47,072 bases of DNA, taken from the NCBI GenBank assembly GCA_904374795.1, contig CAJFEV010000002.1, positions 1 through 47,072 of the forward strand. Reading direction: 5' to 3'. This DNA is from an uncultured Bacilli bacterium (GTDB taxonomy: Bacteria > Bacillota_I > Bacilli_A > RF39 > UBA660). The first letter of the stretch is position 1; each line of letters opens with the position of its first letter. Under the pieces are notes generated by a model. It searched no databases. It was not told the origin of the DNA and saw only the letters and a list, made by a program, of their open reading frames with translations. This document shows, piece after piece, positions 12,001 through 17,863 of this stretch. The translations under genes and the position numbers were made by a program.

Positions 12001-12199
12001 TTCAATGGAAGGAACACGTATAAATAATATTTGGGTGGTTGATGCTAGAGTCTATGATACATATGATTTCACTGAATGGAGATATGACTTTTCTTTTGGA
12101 TCGATTGCAAATAATTTCGGATTAATTTTATCTGATATAGGATTAGTAAAGCCATATAAATGGGATGTGAATTTTAGAGCAGTTTATAAAATAAAATAA
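6098..12199 (+). CDS. Giant RHS/YD-repeat polymorphic toxin protein
   Basis: About 2033 residues. The ATG at 6098 is chosen because AGGAGG lies at 6086-6091. From the N-terminus: a WapA/DNRLRE-like region (about residues 210-410, with YDTYIYPGDENADRNNQEFL and TANWNTM); RHS/YD repeats; a galactose-binding-like beta domain (about 750-1035, LDPSFEK to DFSGTSF); a stretch that reads like a beta-trefoil/ricin-type domain (about 1130-1280); many further YD repeats (1290-1790); then the RHS core signature (about 1797-1832, YYLNSRYYNPEWGRFINADG). The final 200 residues are a variable tip (GFAKSFDEYY... DTYDFTEW... WDVNFRAVYKIK). RHS shells encapsulate and deliver C-terminal toxins in contact-dependent competition. 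No signal peptide is visible. The next gene is the likely immunity gene. The core block 11281-11585 is duplicated at 12838. Confidence 0.93.
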   Translation: MKELKNLRKPREKHFLNENGLITAYMYNEDVHYLKNQEYHEIDNSLIEKENYFQNKENSFQAHFFKNSENKIFEIIKDENFLSFSLNNSNHSIITTNKYAITYQNILKNIDITYQFIHNKIKDTILLKDKDNDFQKLKFIIRTNLELKMENNEIFLFEQGKFIYKIEAPILLDKNKNSYPVHYVLVKNEQEYLLSFHVDESLLQESELYPFILDPTIVNDDKKNVYDTYIYPGDENADRNNQEFLKVGVDKNNVTYRTLLKFDLPTIGTGCDVLKATAVLISHPSEFVKDEEAYSHKTFEAYQVISSWSEETANWNTMHGKYNSHIDDYFWAFKTEYNKDENTFYLKDTTMDITNVAKKWYAGEENNGVLLKLEDEVYGEESMYAFYSKNNTVSDEMENIDDPKPYLLVTYRNLNGLEDYMTYQNIPFQEGTGYVNNLTGNLTTVFRVNGTIGGKFPIELSLIYNANDVVLNNNIGLGKGYRWNFQQTLEEVEISGVSYLEYIDSDGTIHYFSKIDETTYQDEDGLNFTITLDSEKYVLKDKENHQKIFEKSGNLYYLKKIVDTYQNEVVISYDENHRINEVKDANNESIYITYEENKITTTSSYETSILNIQNEKIINLVTKFGTTSFTYDSKDLLSKITDINLLETDFVYYETSPYRMKKIIEKGTDGTTGNTLEFLYSFLTTKTVNQKGQVKNYLFNSQGNTINVTSLKDDLDFKNGYGTEDVYDANDNTKNKLSLRIPIMKYVKNLFLDPSFEKRNEGFIYDIATIDTLNARSGEKCVRTNYETDIPLPSVLESGYYTFSGYFKHTSGMELTIRTSNTSVSETKYYTFTDEYKRYFLTAYLEANTSYHVTVFPMNNSTVYMDDFQFESGEVVNYLNLIENPDFSDGMAGWTNSVYTLNGETTTNDDEIITLENGQTVYQMNCKSTLSKTLTKQLQLTGKKGDTYRLSFWYKNEGLKDGSIAVGNIAFLLFGYTSEVPHGVPTYSLNPHATEWQYFEKIIIAEEDYTSITLNIMAQFNVNKLYFTNLYLVKDFSGTSFEYDEEGNLISSTDLANSTSTFQYDANNQLVSNFAPKGNNFHFEYDNQDSQKLLQGVSTKGIANQLKYDTNQNPIQTIIKSVNSSLSLTEEYFYIRKKATDKYLFADFYSNRPILKDFECNLSRFQLELEHDETQNKDYYYIKTDFISKYFAYRENISEKIAFVDTKEQASLFELIANKNGSYTLRIKRVVSTDPEDITQDSCITFDEEDNLIIEVYHMDDPSQELFFESAETPLYVETKAEYEETGKFVSKTIDSLEKVTLYDIDELTGLTNSITNPKGQTIYYEYNDKEQVTKIKKKEKEILYAYNTQNLLSKITSNNKEYTFDYDGFLNKKQTKINNQILSTNQYEENNGNLTSVNYGNGNTISYTYDDFNRLKTHTKNGSVYTYYYDNMNNLSRITSNEETYEYSYDLAGRISSYLYNQKEYFSGQTTIDYEYDSNGNVTKKRLSNGLAIEYTYDEDDNIIKVDVNNATLNYQRDYLGRLVGKNINNQIPIEYTYYTNGNKTSFVLKSMKIENELYEYFYDDTYNLSKIFKNQKLYQEYTYDDFNELIEEHHYERGRTYRYTYDDSGNILFKREYELNTFNLYHEDKFSYENENWEDQLTKFNDIEITYDAIGNPTSIGDATLTWANGRELQSYQNGDLQVSYKYNKDGIRRKKIINNVETEYFTENNSILFETTSGVMLYYLRDDNNSLLGFIYNGTTYYYKKNLQDDIVGIYTSNYELIATYEYDAWGKILSIKDQNNNEIIDETHIAMINPFRYRSYYYDKETKLYYLNSRYYNPEWGRFINADGIIGVQNTKIGYNLFLYVLNRPILLVDNGGNFWNPIDVGKKIWGGIMKFGAYIGGIITDAKIAGKGFAKSFDEYYKKKLDFDDKENLSNQIKHSSQFQNAVKNAIVESNGDYFKVNSTLNYTNATGDLKLFIGEANVSMEGTRINNIWVVDARVYDTYDFTEWRYDFSFGSIANNFGLILSDIGLVKPYKWDVNFRAVYKIK
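11281..11585 (+). repeat. RHS-core repeat, parental copy
   Basis: About 305 bp near the 3' end of the full RHS gene, repeated at 12838-13142 with only six mismatches by eye. Identity starts at AGATGACAAC and stops at TTTATTAATG, exactly where the toxin tip begins. This is the recombination-competent part of the RHS cassette. Confidence 0.95.
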
Positions 12200-12226
12200 A
12201 AAATTTTTATATAAAAGAGGATAAAT

Positions 12227-12754
12227 ATGAAAAAAACATTAATAAGTATGACTATTTTCTTAGCAATACTTGTATATTTTCAATACACTACTTCTTGCAA
12301 ATTTGCTTTTAAAGTTAATTATGATTTGAAGATGCCTGAACCTGAGTCACATCATGTATATTTTTCAGGCTTTCAAGATGTACCTGTGTTTACAGAACAT
12401 AAGTACAAAGATACTTTAAACGAAAAAACATTAAAACAATTTAATAGATTTAATAGTTCTAATGATATGGATATTGTTATGAAATATTTACGTGCTTATT
12501 TAAATCTATTGTCAAATGAAAATAAAGAAATTGTAATATCAAATTTTTCTAAAGATATTCTTAATGAAAATAATTATTATTTTGTTTACGATAAAAACAG
12601 GCGTTTCACTATACTCATTTATGATGTAAAAACAAAAGTTTTATACGAGATGATAGCTACCTACTGTTACAGAAATTGTCCTAGAAAATTAATTGATGAA
12701 GAAAATAATTATAATATTGCTGATGAGTTTATTATAAAGGAGATTGAATGGTAA
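12227..12754 (+). CDS. Candidate membrane-anchored immunity protein for the RHS tip
   Basis: 175 residues. Residues 1-21 form a hydrophobic anchor or signal segment (MKKTLISMTIFLAILVYFQY) followed by TTSC, a weak lipobox-like site. The remaining 150 residues are hydrophilic and probably extracytoplasmic. It lies 27 bp after the RHS stop and ends just before a strong terminator, the position expected for cognate immunity in polymorphic-toxin loci. No family is recognised. An anchored, outward-facing immunity protein would fit a toxin that acts outside the cytoplasm, for example on envelope precursors, but this is inference from position and topology only. Confidence 0.7.
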   Translation: MKKTLISMTIFLAILVYFQYTTSCKFAFKVNYDLKMPEPESHHVYFSGFQDVPVFTEHKYKDTLNEKTLKQFNRFNSSNDMDIVMKYLRAYLNLLSNENKEIVISNFSKDILNENNYYFVYDKNRRFTILIYDVKTKVLYEMIATYCYRNCPRKLIDEENNYNIADEFIIKEIEW

Positions 12755-12773
12755 AAATATAACAATAAATCAT

Positions 12774-12812
12774 AAAAAAAGCATCAAGAAAAAGAAATCT
12801 TGATGCTTTTTT
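12774..12812 (+). terminator. Terminator of the RHS/immunity pair
   Basis: GCATCAAGA (12781-12789) pairs perfectly with TCTTGATGC (12798-12806), flanked by an A-run and a T-run. The same hairpin sequence recurs with small changes at 15353, 17730 and 19391. Confidence 0.9.
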
Positions 12813-12817
12813 AAAAA

Positions 12818-12831
12818 TTTTAAGGTATAAT
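12818..12831 (+). promoter_or_regulatory. Boundary box copy 1 (TTTTAAGGTATAAT)
   Basis: A -10-like TATAAT sits at 12826-12831 directly after the terminator T-run, with no clear -35. The duplicated RHS core begins 7 bp downstream. It is one of six copies in this locus. Confidence 0.55.
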
Positions 12832-12837
12832 TTATCT

Positions 12838-13142
12838 AGATGACAACAATAGCCTACTAGGATTTATTTATAATGGAACGACTTATTATTATAAGAAAAA
12901 TCTTCAAGATGATATTGTTGGCATCTATACAAGTAATTATGAGCTCATAGCAACCTATGAATATGATGCATGGGGAAAAATACTAAGCATAAAAGATCAA
13001 AACAACAACGAAATTACAGATGAAACTCATATTGCTATGATTAATCCATTTAGATATAGGTCTTACTACTATGATAAAGAAACAAAACTTTATTATTTAA
13101 ATAGTAGATACTATAATCCAGAATGGGGAAGATTTATTAATG
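12838..13142 (+). repeat. RHS-core repeat, orphan copy
   Basis: A near-identical copy (six mismatches) of 11281-11585. It is an open reading frame throughout and joins in frame to the orphan tip. There is no ATG, GTG or TTG in frame before 13037 and an in-frame TAA at 12821-12823, so the copy lacks its own normal start near the box. Confidence 0.95.
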
Positions 13143-13786
13143 GCGATAATTTAATATTGCAAAATACTAATACGTTATTAAGCAATAATTTATATCTTTA
13201 TTGTGATAATAATGTAATTAATAATACTGATAAAAATGGCCATCATATTTTTACCGCTAATATAGAATTATTAAAAGAATATTCTTATAGTATCTCTGAT
13301 ATCGGAAGTAACACTGTTATGGTGGAGATTGAAATTGGAGATAGTTATTATGTAGCAACAATGTCAAATAATGCAATACATTTTGCATTTTCAGAAAACC
13401 CAGATCTGAAGGATAATGGTTATACTATAGCAACAGCCTTATACGAAGCATATCATGATTTTTATTTGGAAGATATGACAGGAAGAACTTTTGCTGGAAT
13501 AAAATCAGAAATTGTTATTCATAAACTAGCCAATGATTTATTTGAAACTTTGAAAATGGAAAAATTGAACGAAAGGAGCAAAATTGCAGATATTGGTACT
13601 ACAAAATCTGATAATAATGCATGGATTTTTAAAGAATTTACGCCTCCTGTAATTGTTATTGAAGATAAAAAGAGTAAAACTAATTCTTTAACACAAAATT
13701 ACTGCCCTGTACCTAAAAAGCCAAAATCTAAAAATCCTTTTCGCGAATTTTTGGGATGGCTAGGAAATTTGTTTCTAATATTATGA
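13037..13786 (+). CDS. Orphan RHS C-terminal toxin cassette
   Basis: The reading frame is open from 12839, but the first usable start is ATG 13037, giving 249 residues. Residues 1-35 are the end of the RHS core (MINPFRYRSYYYDKETKLYY...). The following about 210 residues differ completely from the tip of the full RHS gene. They include NGHHIFTANIELL, GRTFAGIKSEIVIHKLANDL and NNAWIFKEF, then a Pro/Lys-rich segment and a hydrophobic end. The E-x3-H pattern and an Asp (ADIG) are candidate catalytic residues. I do not recognise a named toxin family. Without a promoter-proximal start this looks like a silent cassette that would be expressed by recombination with the identical core in the upstream gene. 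The next gene is the likely immunity gene. Confidence 0.8.
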   Translation: MINPFRYRSYYYDKETKLYYLNSRYYNPEWGRFINGDNLILQNTNTLLSNNLYLYCDNNVINNTDKNGHHIFTANIELLKEYSYSISDIGSNTVMVEIEIGDSYYVATMSNNAIHFAFSENPDLKDNGYTIATALYEAYHDFYLEDMTGRTFAGIKSEIVIHKLANDLFETLKMEKLNERSKIADIGTTKSDNNAWIFKEFTPPVIVIEDKKSKTNSLTQNYCPVPKKPKSKNPFREFLGWLGNLFLIL

Positions 13787-13806
13787 TATTGAAAGGAAAT
13801 TTGAAT

Positions 13807-14457
13807 ATGAAAGAAAAAGTAAAAAAAATAGTTTATAGTAAAGTATGGAATATTATTGATATTTTTCTTATTTTATTTTTACTATTTCATTATGTCTTTT
13901 TTATCAAATTTTCTTTTCAATTATCGTTTGTTTTTCCCATTTTAAATATTTTATTAGTTATTTTAAGTGTTTTTAGAATAATTGTTAGATTTATTTTAAT
14001 TTTTAAAGAAAGAAAATTTTTGAGATTCATGAATATTCTTTTTGTATTGTTCTTTTTACCATTACTTTTTTTAGCAGGAGCTTTGAAATTTGTAGATTTA
14101 ATCTTTCCACTTTTTTATAGAGATACGTATTATTTTTCCGAAAATTTTGAAGAAAGTTTTACATCTTATACTTATTTTAGTGGAACTGATGCCGATACGT
14201 ATATTTTTTACGAAAAAGAATTAGGTTTTGGAATTAAATGTATAGCTATGATAGATTATTATCATGAAATTTTTAATACTTCCACTTCTGCAGATAAAGA
14301 AGTTTATAAAAATTATATAAAAAACACAAAATTAAATATTGACTATAATAAATATATCTTAGAAATTGAAAAAGGTGATGATTTAGGTTTTTGTTATCAC
14401 AATTTAGCACAGAAATATGAAAGTGAAAATAATGTTATAGAATATTTCTTTGATTAA
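13807..14457 (+). CDS. Polytopic membrane protein, candidate immunity protein for the orphan tip
   Basis: 216 residues from ATG 13807, preceded by AAAGGAA at a suitable distance. Three hydrophobic segments lie in the first 100 residues (about 15-38, 40-65, 72-98). A hydrophilic C-terminal domain of about 110 residues follows, rich in aromatic and acidic residues. It lies 20 bp after the orphan toxin stop, the usual place for an immunity gene. The family is unrecognised. Codon use is even more AT-biased than in the housekeeping genes, as in the rest of the cassette array. Confidence 0.6.
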   Translation: MKEKVKKIVYSKVWNIIDIFLILFLLFHYVFFIKFSFQLSFVFPILNILLVILSVFRIIVRFILIFKERKFLRFMNILFVLFFLPLLFLAGALKFVDLIFPLFYRDTYYFSENFEESFTSYTYFSGTDADTYIFYEKELGFGIKCIAMIDYYHEIFNTSTSADKEVYKNYIKNTKLNIDYNKYILEIEKGDDLGFCYHNLAQKYESENNVIEYFFD

Positions 14458-14536
14458 TCTATTATTTTTCAGAAATGAGTTAATGAATTAAAATATCGTT
14501 TTTCTTCACTATCAATTGAAAAAATTATAGAAATAA

Positions 14537-14647
14537 TCAAATACTCGGAATAAGCCTAATCCAAAAAAGTCAATTTATATTCAAGCTGCTATTGATTATT
14601 TTGGCGAAGAAACTTATGTGGGAAGTCTAGGAGGCATAACATGGTAA
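14537..14647 (+). pseudogene. C-terminal remnant of a lost toxin
   Basis: An open stretch without a start encodes a short tail including KSIYIQAAIDYFGEETYVG and ends GGITW, overlapping the start of the next gene by 7 bp. The overlap and the AGGAGG ribosome site embedded in the GG codons look like an ancestral toxin-immunity junction whose toxin body has been deleted. No homologous full-length copy is in the window. Confidence 0.45.
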
Positions 14648-15375
14648 GAAGATTTAATGAATTAAAAACAGGTGATACTTTTGCTTGGAAAATTGAAACA
14701 GATGAATATCCGGATTTTAAAGGAAGGTATATAATATTAACCTATTATTATAATGAAGATTTTGAAAAAAGGAGTTGTAAGCTTTTTAGACTTAAAATAA
14801 CAAAAGATAAAAAACTTCCTGTAAATGAAGAAGAAGTGAATAATTTAGAAGATATTAAATTATGTCATAATATATATGAATTAGCCATTAAAGAATATGA
14901 AGAGGCTAAAAGTGCTATACCCGATGAATATGGTTATATATATCAGTATACTTTAAATATGTATATTGATCGCAAAACTTTGCCTAAAAAATTAAATTAT
15001 ATCGGAAATTTTCAATTAAAACCTATTCCAAATGAGTTTTATTCTAAAACAAGAACGAGAAATCAAGCTGGTGCTTGTTGGGAATATTTTGATGAGAATA
15101 TTTTAAGACCCTATGTGCAATATAATTTAAAACAGTTTATGGGATACACTAAGGAAGGAAATAAAAGAATATATGATCATGAAGTGGATGCAGAAAATTT
15201 CAGAATGTATTTAAAAAAATTAGGTGACGCTATAGAAGGACCTAATGGAAAAGAAGTATTAAAGGCTTTAGGAATAGATATTGATCAGGAAATAAAAGAA
15301 GGAAAACATTTAAAAGACAGTTTAACATATGTAGGTCCAAAAGAAGAAAAAAACATCAAGAAAAAGAAATCCTGA
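14641..15375 (+). CDS. Candidate immunity protein, paralogue A1
   Basis: 244 residues, soluble, without signal peptide. It starts at ATG 14641 behind AGGAGG (14631-14634 region). Features are an N-terminal TGDTFAWKI segment followed by DFKGRYIILTYY, a central YGYIYQYTL region, and NLKQFMGYTKEGNK. The constant tail includes LGIDIDQEIKEGKHLKDSL and TYVGPKEEK, then a Lys-rich end. It is closely similar to the gene at 17864 (about 20 substitutions) and more distantly to those at 17030 and 18649. The TGDxF...FKGRY start is reminiscent of small immunity proteins of polymorphic-toxin loci, but no named family is claimed. Its last codons form the 5' arm of the downstream terminator. Confidence 0.7.
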   Translation: MVRRFNELKTGDTFAWKIETDEYPDFKGRYIILTYYYNEDFEKRSCKLFRLKITKDKKLPVNEEEVNNLEDIKLCHNIYELAIKEYEEAKSAIPDEYGYIYQYTLNMYIDRKTLPKKLNYIGNFQLKPIPNEFYSKTRTRNQAGACWEYFDENILRPYVQYNLKQFMGYTKEGNKRIYDHEVDAENFRMYLKKLGDAIEGPNGKEVLKALGIDIDQEIKEGKHLKDSLTYVGPKEEKNIKKKKS

Positions 15376-15383
15376 TGTTTTTT
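15353..15383 (+). terminator. Terminator overlapping the end of paralogue A1
   Basis: ACATCAAG (15353-15360) pairs with CCTGATGT (15371-15378) with one mismatch, followed by a T-run. The stop TGA (15373-15375) is inside the 3' arm. Confidence 0.8.
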
Positions 15384-15390
15384 CTTTATA

Positions 15391-15403
15391 TTTAAGATAT
15401 AAT
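15391..15403 (+). promoter_or_regulatory. Boundary box copy 2 (TTTAAGATATAAT)
   Basis: TATAAT lies directly after the terminator and 20 bp before the start of the next gene. The following GGCTTTAGGAAGTGCTTAA is shared with 19442-19460. A likely -10 element without clear -35. Confidence 0.55.
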
Positions 15404-15422
15404 GGCTTTAGGAAGTGCTTAA

Positions 15423-16166
15423 ATGAAGAGAAAAAGAAATCATTATAATTTAATTGTTTATGCATCAAGACTATTTATAATAAGTGGGTTTATTTTTTTA
15501 ATGTTATTTTCATTAGGAAACATGGAAATTGTATCTTGCTTAAAGAAATATGAAATATTACTACTTATTATGTCTTTTGCTTGTGCTTTTATTTTGTTTA
15601 TTCTTTTAGCTTTGTTAGATAAATATGAAAATAAAATTACTATTGATTTGGATTTTCCACGAAAACCTTTTGTCTATAATGTTTTAGACTTACATGCATT
15701 AGAAACTTCAATATCGATACAATTAACTAAATTGAATTATGTACGAGATTCTTCTTCTTTTTCTGATTTTGACATTTATTATAATTATAAATATGTTTGG
15801 TGGTATTCTGGAAAAAAGCGTCAATTAAATACTTTTGTACAATTTGAATATGAAGAATTTACTAACGAAATAAAAAAATATTTATTGTTACAAAGACAAG
15901 AAATCTTTTATAAGTTGCATAAAAAAGCAAAATTTTGTCAAACAATATTTTTAGTTAAAATAAAAAATAATAATAAATATTTAGAAAAATACTTGAAAGA
16001 AGTAGTACCACAATTTTTAAGAAATTATTTTTTAATAGCAATACTTGTTGAAGAAGATGGGAAAATATATATTCCTCATTGTGATATTTCTTTTTTAGAA
16101 TATAGAGAAATGAGAAAAAGATTAGAAAAAATTTTATATGAACAAATAAAACGTGTTAAGAGATAA
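15423..16166 (+). CDS. Membrane protein of the immunity array
   Basis: 247 residues. Two transmembrane helices lie near residues 10-32 and 42-64 (FIISGFIFLMLFSLG; LLLIMSFACAFILFILLALL). A cytoplasmic or surface domain of about 180 residues follows, rich in Lys and Tyr. The first 50 residues are almost identical to the truncated copy at 19461. It has its own upstream box and terminator, so it is an independent transcription module. The family is unknown; an immunity role is inferred from position only. Confidence 0.6.
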   Translation: MKRKRNHYNLIVYASRLFIISGFIFLMLFSLGNMEIVSCLKKYEILLLIMSFACAFILFILLALLDKYENKITIDLDFPRKPFVYNVLDLHALETSISIQLTKLNYVRDSSSFSDFDIYYNYKYVWWYSGKKRQLNTFVQFEYEEFTNEIKKYLLLQRQEIFYKLHKKAKFCQTIFLVKIKNNNKYLEKYLKEVVPQFLRNYFLIAILVEEDGKIYIPHCDISFLEYREMRKRLEKILYEQIKRVKR

Positions 16167-16185
16167 AAATCTTAATGCGTTTTTT
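16151..16185 (+). terminator. Terminator overlapping the membrane protein gene end
   Basis: ACGTGTTAAGA (16151-16161) pairs with TCTTAATGCGT (16170-16180), counting G-U pairs, followed by T6. The stop TAA (16164-16166) is in the loop. Confidence 0.8.
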
Positions 16186-16190
16186 AAAGT

Positions 16191-16203
16191 TTTAAGATAT
16201 AAT
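16191..16203 (+). promoter_or_regulatory. Boundary box copy 3 (TTTAAGATATAAT)
   Basis: The box lies directly before the decayed RHS-core copy, at the same distance as box 1 lies from the intact orphan core. This shows that box and core moved or were duplicated together. Confidence 0.5.
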
Positions 16204-16210
16204 TAATTTA

Positions 16211-16330
16211 GATGACAACAACCTACTAGAATTTATTTATAATGAAATTTATTATAAAAAAGCATCAAAACGATATCGTTGGCATTTATATTAGTTATTA
16301 TGAATATAATGCATGATGCAAAATACTGAA
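16211..16330 (+). pseudogene. Decayed third copy of the RHS core
   Basis: Starts with GATGACAACA and CCTACTAG and retains the order of the intact core (TTTATTTATAATG..., TTTATTATAA, CGATATCGTTGGCAT, TATGAATATAATGCATG). It has small deletions and stop codons and breaks off near 16330. No toxin tip follows. This is an advanced stage of decay of an orphan RHS cassette. Confidence 0.75.
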
Positions 16331-16376
16331 TACTGATATCAACTTTTACCCTGGGTGTAGGTAGATATCAAGTATT
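16329..16376. repeat. Long two-stem inverted repeat
   Basis: The outer arms AATACTGATATC (16329-16340) and GATATCAAGTATT (16364-16376) pair with one bulged base. An inner stem TACC (16347-16350) / GGTA (16360-16363) encloses CTGGGTGTA. There is no T-run. It sits between the decayed RHS core and the next candidate immunity gene. Confidence 0.7.
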
Positions 16377-16412
16377 ATTAAAACAAAAATTCATATAGGG
16401 ATGTGTTTTGTA

Positions 16413-16976
16413 ATGAAAAAGTATATTGAGCAACAGCATAAAGTAAATACAAAAAAATTACTAATATTATCAATAATGTTATTATTGTTTAATAGTATTA
16501 AATCTTGGTTTGCACTAGATATAGAAGTTATTATAAGCATTCTACTTAATTTAATAGGCTTTTTTTTAAACATTTATATTATTATAAAAGTAATAAAAAC
16601 AAAAAACAGAAATTATTTTCAAGTAATAATATTAATAATGGCTATTTTGTTAAATTTTATTCCTTTGTCAGATTATAAAGTCTATTTAGATTTTTATAAA
16701 ACAGAAAACTTAAGGATGGAGGTAATACAACAATACCAAAATGTGAATATGTTTTTAATACAGTTAGATGAAAAATATAAGGACTTATCGCAAAATGGTG
16801 TTATTTTGAATTATGATGGTCAAGTGTTTAGTTTTCCTATTTATACTACTACCTCAATTTATGAGGGAAATTATATAATTTATTCTCAGGAAAAAGAAGA
16901 AGAGTTGGTTAATTATATTGGCAGAATTTATTCTATAAAAAACTTGGCGGATAATTGGTATTATATTAAATGCTGA
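16413..16976 (+). CDS. Membrane-anchored protein of the immunity array
   Basis: 187 residues from ATG 16413. An in-frame ATG at 16401 abuts the AGGG ribosome site and is less likely. Three hydrophobic segments lie in the first 85 residues, followed by an outward or cytoplasmic domain of about 100 residues. The overall plan (helices first, small hydrophilic domain last) resembles the candidate immunity protein at 13807, but sequence similarity is not evident. Function unknown; candidate immunity by position. Confidence 0.55.
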   Translation: MKKYIEQQHKVNTKKLLILSIMLLLFNSIKSWFALDIEVIISILLNLIGFFLNIYIIIKVIKTKNRNYFQVIILIMAILLNFIPLSDYKVYLDFYKTENLRMEVIQQYQNVNMFLIQLDEKYKDLSQNGVILNYDGQVFSFPIYTTTSIYEGNYIIYSQEKEEELVNYIGRIYSIKNLADNWYYIKC

Positions 16977-17029
16977 AAAGATACTAAAAATTTCAATAAA
17001 TATTTTGCGAATATAGGAGGAATCAATTG

Positions 17030-17752
17030 ATGAAAAAGAGTTTAAGAACAAGCAAACCAGGAGATATATACTATTTTCCGATATCTAGTAAGGAATATCC
17101 AAAATATAAAGGAAAATATATTGTTTTAATTCGAAATAGTTTTGATGAATTATGGAATATGCCTTTTAAAACGTTTTACTGTAAAATTGTTGATGCGATA
17201 GATATGGAAAGTATTACTAAGGCTCCATATGTAGTAAGCGGACATACTATTATTGAACGGGAATTAGGTGATAAAGCCCCAAACTATGATATGCCAACAA
17301 AAGACGAATATGGTTTTATTTATATGTATACATTAGAAGTTAAAATGACTAGGAAAATGGATCAATTTGATATGCAGTATTTAGGAAATTTTCCATTGCT
17401 TCATCCAGAAAATGAATTTGTTTCTATACATGGCAGTAGAGGTGAAACTTTTTGCTTTTATTATCAAATAGAAGAAGAAGTAATTCAAAATTATGAGCAG
17501 TACAATTTAAAAAAGAGCGAGCGTTATACCAAAGAAGGAAACAACCGCGCCCTTCAGCTGTTGCAATATGATGTATTAGTTAGAAAATGGATGGCAGAAG
17601 AGGAAAAAAGTTGGAATGGAGATACAAAAGGTTGGCTATTATCTTTGGGAATAGATATTGACCAGGAAATAAAAGAAGGAAAACATTTAAAAGACAGTTT
17701 AACATATGTGGGTCCAGAAGAAGAAAAAAACATCAAGAAAAAGAAATCCTGA
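17030..17752 (+). CDS. Candidate immunity protein, mosaic paralogue B
   Basis: 240 residues from ATG 17030 behind AGGAGG (17015-17020); a TTG at 17027 is the alternative. The N-terminal two thirds are only distantly similar to paralogues A1 and A2: KPGDIYYFPI replaces TGDTFAWKI, while YKGKYIVL and YGFIYMYTLE are shared. From about 17648 to past the stop the DNA is nearly identical to 15271 onward, including the terminator. This points to gene conversion or recombination in the 3' end. A short open stretch just upstream ends GGIN and could be another toxin tail. Confidence 0.7.
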   Translation: MKKSLRTSKPGDIYYFPISSKEYPKYKGKYIVLIRNSFDELWNMPFKTFYCKIVDAIDMESITKAPYVVSGHTIIERELGDKAPNYDMPTKDEYGFIYMYTLEVKMTRKMDQFDMQYLGNFPLLHPENEFVSIHGSRGETFCFYYQIEEEVIQNYEQYNLKKSERYTKEGNNRALQLLQYDVLVRKWMAEEEKSWNGDTKGWLLSLGIDIDQEIKEGKHLKDSLTYVGPEEEKNIKKKKS

Positions 17753-17764
17753 TGTTTTTTTTCT
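17730..17764 (+). terminator. Terminator overlapping the end of paralogue B
   Basis: ACATCAAG (17730-17737) and CCTGATGT (17748-17755) are followed by a long T-run. The stop TGA (17750-17752) is in the 3' arm. Confidence 0.8.
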
Positions 17765-17769
17765 TTAAA

Positions 17770-17782
17770 TTTAAGATATAAT
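17770..17782 (+). promoter_or_regulatory. Boundary box copy 4 (TTTAAGATATAAT)
   Basis: The box directly follows the terminator. The next ATG is 81 bp downstream, so this copy would give a longer leader than copy 2. Confidence 0.5.
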
Positions 17783-17863
17783 GTTTTTAGAAAATAATTT
17801 AGACAAAAAAATATTTGTTCTTCATACTAACATTTATTTTTTAGAATAGAAAAGAGGTATATC

